From Lachnoclostridium sp. UBA1175 (GTDB lineage Bacteria > Bacillota > Clostridia > Lachnospirales > Lachnospiraceae), in the NCBI GenBank assembly GCA_002311665.1, contig DBYX01000004.1, positions 35,258 to 99,257 on the forward strand: 64,000 bases of DNA, written 5' to 3'. The position numbers and the translations under genes are program-made. A model generated the notes under the pieces. The model was not told where the DNA came from and made no database searches. It saw only the letters and a list, made by a program, of their open reading frames with translations. Below, piece by piece: positions 58,797 to 64,000 of the stretch (the first letter of the stretch is position 1; each line of letters starts with the position of its first letter).

Positions 58797-59996
58797 ATGG
58801 GAGAGCAAAGAAGAAAACCAAAGTGGAAAAAGTGGGTAATCATTGCGGTAGTAATTGCAGTGCTTGCCGTTCTTTTGGTGCCGAAACGCTTTACAAGAGA
58901 AGATGGCGGAACCGTGGATTACAAGGCGATTGTCTACACGTTCGTCAAATACAACACCATTTGCGCAGATGTAGAAGACATGAGTCGGTTGCTTAAGAAA
59001 AAGGGGTCTACTTTATACATCTTCGGCAAGAAGGTATATGAGAAGATTTGGTTTGAAGAGGCAACGTCTTCCAGTGCAGCAAAAGTAACGCCGACGGTCA
59101 CACCGGAAGAAGTGACACCAACACCGGAGCGGAAGGTATCGGTGACACTGACTCCAACCAATATACCGACGGAGGTGCCAACCGAAACACCGACAGTGCA
59201 ACCCACTGCAACCGAGACTCCAACACCGGATCCGTCGCCAACAGAAATTCTCACATCGATTCCAACGGAGGGAGCGAAGGCACCTACACATACGATTACA
59301 CCATCGCCGATTCCTACCACCCCCCCGACACCGGAGCCTACGGAGACACCTACCGTGAACCCCACGGCAACGCCCACGGTGATACCGACGAGTGCACCAA
59401 CGGTGAAGCCAACAGCAACTCCGACTGTGACGCCGAAGCCAACAAACACACCAACACCAGTACCGACGAGTACTCCTACCCCGATACCGACCAATATCCC
59501 GACGCCAACACCGATACCAGTCGCATGGGCGGAGCCAAAGGAACGGAAGGATCTGGCGGAGCTTCTGATGGCGAAGGTGAATGCCTATCGGGTCAGTCAG
59601 GGAGTTCGGAAGTGGGAAGATCCATATGTGTATCATGAGAAGGATGATCCGGAGTTGGGCGATTGGATGATAGAACGAGGACTTCGTGTTGCGAAAAAAT
59701 GTTGCATGGAACATTCATCAAAGCATGAACACAGTCAAATCGGCACCGGGATATACTTCTATCCATGGCAGGTAACGGATATCCGAAAAGAGGAGTTCGT
59801 GCAAGATCTTTTCGACAACTGGTACAATTCTCCGGCACACAACAAAAACATGTTGTACGACGGAATGGACGAGGATCGGATCGGGACAGCCGTAATGCAC
59901 GTGGTCGAGTACTTCGATGGTGAAGATTGGCATTATTGCGCTATCATGACAATCACGTTTGTCCTACGTCAAAATCTCCCAGAGGGGCTTGAATAA
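58797..59996 (+). CDS. Secreted or membrane-anchored CAP/SCP-domain protein
   Basis: Encodes 399 residues. A basic N-terminus and one span (about 13-30, WVIIAVVIAVLAVLLV) anchor it. A long Thr/Pro linker (about 95-245, TPTVTPEEVTPTP repeats) leads to a C-terminal domain with LMAKVNAYRVSQGVRKW, a His near EHSSKHEHSQIGTGIYF, and LFDNWYNSPAHNKNMLYDG. These are CAP/SCP (YkwD-like) landmarks; the domain probably acts at the surface and its function in bacteria is unclear. Expression would be controlled by the operator at 58741-58774. GGGAGAGG precedes the ATG. Confidence 0.82.
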   Translation: MGEQRRKPKWKKWVIIAVVIAVLAVLLVPKRFTREDGGTVDYKAIVYTFVKYNTICADVEDMSRLLKKKGSTLYIFGKKVYEKIWFEEATSSSAAKVTPTVTPEEVTPTPERKVSVTLTPTNIPTEVPTETPTVQPTATETPTPDPSPTEILTSIPTEGAKAPTHTITPSPIPTTPPTPEPTETPTVNPTATPTVIPTSAPTVKPTATPTVTPKPTNTPTPVPTSTPTPIPTNIPTPTPIPVAWAEPKERKDLAELLMAKVNAYRVSQGVRKWEDPYVYHEKDDPELGDWMIERGLRVAKKCCMEHSSKHEHSQIGTGIYFYPWQVTDIRKEEFVQDLFDNWYNSPAHNKNMLYDGMDEDRIGTAVMHVVEYFDGEDWHYCAIMTITFVLRQNLPEGLE

Positions 59997-60068
59997 GAAA
60001 ACCGAATAGAAGTAGCGATTGGAGCATTACCTGAAGAGGCAGTGCTCTTTTTCGCGGAAAGGAAAACA

Positions 60069-62198
60069 ATGAAGCATTTTCAAAGAGTTGTCACCGTGTT
60101 AGTTACAGCCGCGCTGATTGTCGGAATGATTGCAACACAGCGCATCCCTAAGCAAGCGCAGGCAGCTGACGGTGACATTTTCTTCTGCACGGAGGATTTC
60201 CGAGATGCCTTCGCAAAGGTGCTCTTAAGTCAGGTCGGCAAGGGCTACACTGACGGCGGTGGGTATTCCGTGGAAGAAGGCGGAACGCCTTTTGCTCCTG
60301 CGAGGATCAAGAGTACCTCGTTTGATTGTTATGGGCTCGTGGTTACGGCGCTGATGGCGATGGGCTATGACTACTTCGAAGATACTGCAGGAAACCGATG
60401 GACCTTAAATGGAATGAATGGGGCAAATATCTTCCGAAGCAAGAACGGCTTGTTTTACAGCCATGCGACCGGAGATAAGATTGTACTGCACAACAAAACG
60501 AACAAGGATTATAACGTTACGTTCCAGTTCGGAAAAATCGTCGATCTGACACAAGAGGTATCACTTCCGACCGGAACCCTGATTTTCTCCCTTCCGAGAA
60601 ACGGGGATTGCAATACGGTCTCTCTAGGTAACTTCTCAAAGGGTGCTGTCGGTGCATCGGATGATTACTATTTGGCGCACTGTGCGGTGGCGCTTTTTTC
60701 ACTGGATAAGAAGGATACCATCACTCCGCAGAATTATCACGATGTGAGTGACTCAGACCGCAGGGCTGCGTTAGCTGCCACATGGACGGATGCCGTGGCA
60801 AAGATTGAGTCGATGTTTGGCTCGAGTTACGCATCGATGGTAACCGGAGGAAACACGAGAAATACGGCAACAAACGGCCATTTCGTACCGTACCTGTGGG
60901 ATGCCAGAGGTCGTGGGTTCCGCGAGGCATCCGCGTCGGATTACAAGAGCGGCTTTCGGGACGGACATGCCTACAAGCATTTCGGAACGCCGTATAGTAA
61001 GATCTGGCAAATTGAAGCATTGAACAATGATGCAGGCGTCAGCGTGAACAATAACCCGTATGCTAAGACAGTAACCATGACACAGGCGGTGTTGCTTACG
61101 ACGGTTGATTCTTATGGCGACGTTGTAATAAATAAGAAGGATACTTCGACGGCTGCGATGCTCTCTGGTGCGTCGTTCACTCTATATGAGTGGTCAAAGG
61201 CATCAAATCAGTATGTAGTGTCTTCTGAATATCAGATTAAAGAGGCAGGAAATTCCGGAAAATATTATGTTTATTCAGGCTCTCGCCAAGCGCAGATTCT
61301 GATTACTTCAGATAATCTTGGCAAAATCAGAGTAATGGAATCCACCGCTCCGCCCGGCTACTCCAACATCAATCCGGCAACCGGTCAGCCCTACACCTGG
61401 GAGTACACCTTCAAACACGATGGCGATACGGAAACGTTTACCATCGATGCGGTGAACACCGGCGTTGAGGTTGGCTTCAACATCCTAAAGAAGGGCACGG
61501 ATGGGCCGGTTCTTGCAGGCGGACAGTTTACGCTGTACTCGAACGAAGCTTGTACGACGGTTGCAACGGATCTGAACGGTACTTCAGTGTTCACGACCGG
61601 GACCGATGGCAAGAAGCCAATCAAGTTCCGTTTGAAATCGAGCGAACAGACATACTACCTGAAGGAGACAAAAGCTCCGACGGGGTATGTTAAGAGTGAC
61701 AGCGTGTTCAAGATCGTGGTGACCGTGGCCTCAAACGGCAAGATTGTTGTCTCGGAGAAGAAAGCGGGAGCCAGTGCATTTTCCGTAATTCAGGAAATCT
61801 CTGCGGAAAATGCCAAACTCCTCACGAAGGGTGAGGTCGAGGTGAAGAACACACCGGAAACCGGGAACCTGACCATCCAAAAAGATTCGGACATCGCAGT
61901 CGAGGAGAAGATGACCTTCTGGTTCTATATCACAGGCCCTAACCTGACCGCGTGGAAATCCATCACGCTGCAGTCTGGGCAGAGCACCAACACGGTAACG
62001 CTTACCGGCCTCCGCGTTGGGGAATACACCGTGTTGGAGGTGGCAAAGGACGGTGATACGAAGTCCGTTTCGGAGACCAAGGCCGTTCCCTATACGGCTG
62101 TCGGGGAAGGCAAGATCACTGTTGTCGTGGACAAGACCGTTACTAAGACCATCCGAAACCTCCTAACGAAGGTTCAGATTAAGAAGACAGCTAAATAA
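60069..62198 (+). CDS. Secreted protein: NlpC/P60-like domain plus SpaA-fold repeats
   Basis: Encodes 709 residues. After a signal peptide (ending QAQA) the first 270 residues carry STSFDCYGLVVTALMAMGYD and DYYLAHCAVALFS, resembling the Cys and His sites of NlpC/P60 cell-wall peptidases. From about 350 on there are at least three SpaA/CnaB-like beta domains: VINKKDTSTAAMLSGASFTLYEW...VMESTAPPGY, ILKKGTDGPVLAGGQFTLY...YLKETKAPTGY, and a final one at 600-690. Such domains form internal isopeptide bonds. No LPxTG motif or C-terminal span is present. AAAGGAAA lies upstream. It heads a three-gene surface operon. Confidence 0.78.
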   Translation: MKHFQRVVTVLVTAALIVGMIATQRIPKQAQAADGDIFFCTEDFRDAFAKVLLSQVGKGYTDGGGYSVEEGGTPFAPARIKSTSFDCYGLVVTALMAMGYDYFEDTAGNRWTLNGMNGANIFRSKNGLFYSHATGDKIVLHNKTNKDYNVTFQFGKIVDLTQEVSLPTGTLIFSLPRNGDCNTVSLGNFSKGAVGASDDYYLAHCAVALFSLDKKDTITPQNYHDVSDSDRRAALAATWTDAVAKIESMFGSSYASMVTGGNTRNTATNGHFVPYLWDARGRGFREASASDYKSGFRDGHAYKHFGTPYSKIWQIEALNNDAGVSVNNNPYAKTVTMTQAVLLTTVDSYGDVVINKKDTSTAAMLSGASFTLYEWSKASNQYVVSSEYQIKEAGNSGKYYVYSGSRQAQILITSDNLGKIRVMESTAPPGYSNINPATGQPYTWEYTFKHDGDTETFTIDAVNTGVEVGFNILKKGTDGPVLAGGQFTLYSNEACTTVATDLNGTSVFTTGTDGKKPIKFRLKSSEQTYYLKETKAPTGYVKSDSVFKIVVTVASNGKIVVSEKKAGASAFSVIQEISAENAKLLTKGEVEVKNTPETGNLTIQKDSDIAVEEKMTFWFYITGPNLTAWKSITLQSGQSTNTVTLTGLRVGEYTVLEVAKDGDTKSVSETKAVPYTAVGEGKITVVVDKTVTKTIRNLLTKVQIKKTAK

Positions 62199-62239
62199 AT
62201 CAATTACTCAAATAATCAGAAAAACAGGAGAATAAAAAG

Positions 62240-62953
62240 ATGAAAGAGATCTTCAAGAATACCATTACCAAGCGCATCCTTGCATTAGTATTTGTCCTTG
62301 TGTTGGTTGCGTCTGCAGCCACATTTGCCCTGGCCGCTGATGAGGAGGGAACGAAGGGTGTTGAGAAAGGAACTTACGACACAAACTACACGGTAACGAC
62401 CGTCAAGAGCGTGAAGAGCGGATCCGCTGTTGTCGGTGCAGTGCTCCAGATTCTGGATTCGAAAAATGCCGTTGTTGAAGAGTGGACGACCACCAAGGAT
62501 GATTACGTGATCAAGTCAAAACTGATTGCCGGCGCATCCTACACGCTTCATGAGAAGAGCGCCCCGAAGGGATATATCACGGCAGCAGATGTACCATTTA
62601 CCGTATCAACGGACGGCAGCATCAACGAGGTTGAAATGAAGGATGACTGGACGAAGGTTACGGTCGCAAAATACTCCGATGCCACGATGAAGCTGCTTGC
62701 CGGTTCAACGCTGCAGGTTATTGATCCAACCAACAATGAGGTTGTGTACGAGTGGACAACAGACGGAACAGCGACGAGATTTGAAGGCTTCTTTGAGGCC
62801 GGAAAAGAGTACATCCTTCGCGAGACAAAGGCCCCGGCTGGACATACGGTCGCAGCGGATGTCGTGTTCAAGGTGTCGTCGGACGGTAAGGAAGATGTCG
62901 TGAACATGTACGATACGCCTACGACCGTGAGTATCCGCAAGGTAGCGAAGTAA
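62240..62953 (+). CDS. Secreted protein with two SpaA-like domains
   Basis: Encodes 237 residues. A signal peptide (about 10-33, ending ALA) is followed by two SpaA-like domains: AVVGAVLQILDSKNAVVEEWTT...LHEKSAPKGYITAADVPFTV and LLAGSTLQVIDPTNNEVVYEWTT...LRETKAPAGHTVAADVVFKV. There is no sortase signal, so the protein is either released or held by partners. Its first domain is strikingly similar to the first of the next gene, implying duplication. AACAGGAG lies upstream. Confidence 0.85.
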   Translation: MKEIFKNTITKRILALVFVLVLVASAATFALAADEEGTKGVEKGTYDTNYTVTTVKSVKSGSAVVGAVLQILDSKNAVVEEWTTTKDDYVIKSKLIAGASYTLHEKSAPKGYITAADVPFTVSTDGSINEVEMKDDWTKVTVAKYSDATMKLLAGSTLQVIDPTNNEVVYEWTTDGTATRFEGFFEAGKEYILRETKAPAGHTVAADVVFKVSSDGKEDVVNMYDTPTTVSIRKVAK

Positions 62954-63039
62954 GAGAGCATACGAGAAAACGAAAACAACAGCAGTACGAAGAAGGCGGG
63001 CATCTGCGGATGTCCGCTGTTCTTCAGAAAGGATTTGCA

Positions 63040-63786
63040 ATGAAGAGATTACGATGGATTGCAGGCTTATGCCTTTCCCTTGCGCTGGTGTTCGCCGCGT
63101 GCTTTTTTCTTCGGCAGGCCAAGGCAGAGAAGGACGAAGTCAAGGCACCAGAGACGAAGTATTACTCCGGCGAAGCCATCGCAGGAGCAGTCCTCCAGAT
63201 CCTCGATCGGAATGGCCGTGTCATTAAGGAGTGGGAAACCACGAAGACTGCCTATGAGATCGGAGCGGAGCTGACAGCCGGAGAGACCTACATCCTTCAT
63301 GAGAAGAGTGCCCCGCCCGGATACCTCCTGGCTGAGGACATCGAATTCACGGTTCCGACGGACGGAATCAAGAAGGAGATCACGATGGTGGATGCTCCGA
63401 CCTCGGTGGAGATTGAGAAGAAGGATAAGGACACTAATCAGCCTGTGTACAACGCCATTTTGCAGGTGCTGGATGAGGAAAAGATTGTTGTCGATGAATG
63501 GACAACAGACGGAACCATCCACGAGATCAAAGGCGTGTTGGTTGCAGGGAAAAAGTACACAATCCATGAGAAGAAAACTCCGGTGGGATACAAGCAGTCC
63601 GATGACGTGACATTTACCGCACCGGAAGTAGAAGCACCCTACAAGGTAACCTTCTACAATGTCCAGGTGATTGATGACATCCCGCAGACAGGGGACAAAC
63701 TGCCGATGGCACTGCTGTTCGGAATCGGAGCACTTGCAGTGACAGGAGCAGTCGGAGTCTACTGGATCCGGAAGAAGATGCAGTAA
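63040..63786 (+). CDS. Sortase-anchored protein with two SpaA-like domains
   Basis: Encodes 248 residues. A signal peptide (ending QAKA) precedes two SpaA-like domains: AIAGAVLQILDRNGRVIKEWET...LHEKSAPPGYLLAEDIEFTV and VYNAILQVLDEEKIVVDEWTT...IHEKKTPVGYKQSDDVTFTA. The C-terminus has IPQTG, a membrane span (about 223-241) and RKKMQ, a sortase-type sorting signal. It is the only wall-anchored product of the operon. AGAAAGGA precedes the ATG at 63040. A terminator hairpin follows. Confidence 0.88.
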   Translation: MKRLRWIAGLCLSLALVFAACFFLRQAKAEKDEVKAPETKYYSGEAIAGAVLQILDRNGRVIKEWETTKTAYEIGAELTAGETYILHEKSAPPGYLLAEDIEFTVPTDGIKKEITMVDAPTSVEIEKKDKDTNQPVYNAILQVLDEEKIVVDEWTTDGTIHEIKGVLVAGKKYTIHEKKTPVGYKQSDDVTFTAPEVEAPYKVTFYNVQVIDDIPQTGDKLPMALLFGIGALAVTGAVGVYWIRKKMQ

Positions 63787-63791
63787 AGAAG

Positions 63792-63824
63792 GGAGGGCGA
63801 CTGCGAGCGAAGCAGTCGTCCTCC
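63792..63824 (+). terminator. Hairpin after the surface operon
   Basis: Stem GGAGGGCGACTGC/GCAGTCGTCCTCC with one wobble pair, then TTATGG. A weak but likely terminator. Confidence 0.6.
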
Positions 63825-63838
63825 TTATGGGCTTAGGA

Positions 63839-63868
63839 GTGACAAGGGATGCTGACGTGTGGTATAAT
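63839..63868 (+). promoter_or_regulatory. Promoter near the right edge
   Basis: GTGACA, 18 bases, TATAAT. The remaining 130 bases are AT-rich with no convincing start codon and ribosome site before the window ends; I see no supported gene in 63787-64000. Confidence 0.5.
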
Positions 63869-64000
63869 CTCACAAATGGCTTGTTACACAAGAGAAAAAG
63901 TTAAGCGCAACAACGATTATATTCCAGTATAAACGGTTAAGCAAATATCGATTTATCTTAGAGATAATTGATGAACGAGAATTACCAGAATATATGACAA

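Larger units (their letters stand above)
53000..64000. mobile_element. Plasmid- or ICE-like module, left end near ppdK
   Basis: From about 53.1 kb the DNA is visibly lower in GC and carries a collinear set of ParA, ParB, XRE-like, SpoVG, RepA-type initiator, DUF5688 and surface protein genes. Such sets are typical of integrative elements and plasmids of Lachnospiraceae. No integrase or relaxase is seen and no direct-repeat attachment site could be identified, so the exact left end is uncertain. The element continues to or past the right edge. Confidence 0.6.

Noticed and set aside
63869..64000. Open frame at the right edge reading ...RFILEIIDERELPEYMT
   Set aside because: No usable start codon after the preceding stop and no ribosome site within the window; a 17-codon ATG frame at 63876 is also unsupported.

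Overview
The window looks like chromosomal DNA of a fairly GC-rich (roughly 55-60 % by eye) Gram-positive anaerobe of the Clostridia, most likely a gut or rumen Lachnospiraceae; the genus cannot be resolved from sequence alone. Pointers are the small families DUF6472 and DUF4250, single-chain glycyl-tRNA synthetase, pyruvate phosphate dikinase, oligoendopeptidase F, a class A PBP with a Cys-rich tail, many secreted lipoproteins with Thr/Pro linkers, a dockerin protein beside a cohesin-like membrane protein, and a SpoVG/RepA/DUF5688 mobile module. Promoters are of the sigma-A type (TTGACA-17-TATAAT, often with an extended -10 TGC), and Shine-Dalgarno sites are strong. No tRNA or rRNA genes were seen.

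Layout. 1-20 kb is mostly leftward housekeeping and envelope genes: a partial membrane protein, DUF6472, class A PBP, a YigZ/IMPACT protein, DUF4250, an ECF-type sigma factor with a membrane partner, CorA, a large YD-repeat-like lipoprotein, then clpB (rightward), aspartate-semialdehyde dehydrogenase and two DUF2927 proteins. Sites resembling WalR boxes sit upstream of the PBP and lipoprotein promoters. 20.7-26.2 kb is an oligopeptide ABC operon whose third gene fuses a permease and two ATPases. 26.7-34.5 kb holds pepF, greA, an AEC transporter, a PH-domain protein, an acyl carrier protein, two carbohydrate-binding-like lipoproteins and dapF. 34.6-39.1 kb encodes an SH3/glucosaminidase/dockerin protein followed by a membrane-anchored cohesin-like protein. 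39.2-49.6 kb holds an M16C peptidase, era, recO, a PIG-L deacetylase, a GH43 enzyme, glyS and an esterase. ppdK ends this part.

From about 53.1 kb base composition drops and a plasmid- or ICE-like module starts: ParA, ParB, an XRE-like protein, a tandem SpoVG protein, a RepA-type initiator, DUF5688, a CAP-domain protein and three SpaA-fold surface proteins, the last with a sortase signal. It runs to or past the right edge.

The most unusual signals are non-coding: (1) two long nested hairpins at 22.3 and 49.8 kb with an identical 29-nt loop but different, compensating stems; (2) a four-copy array of palindromes with an 85-86 bp period at 26.3-26.6 kb between two related terminator hairpins; (3) 22-bp iteron-like repeats and a perfect DnaA box inside the coding sequence of the replication initiator; (4) three 34-bp palindromic repeats after parAB whose core recurs over a promoter 3.8 kb downstream; (5) strong apparent enrichment of the octamer CGKAAAAT throughout the window.
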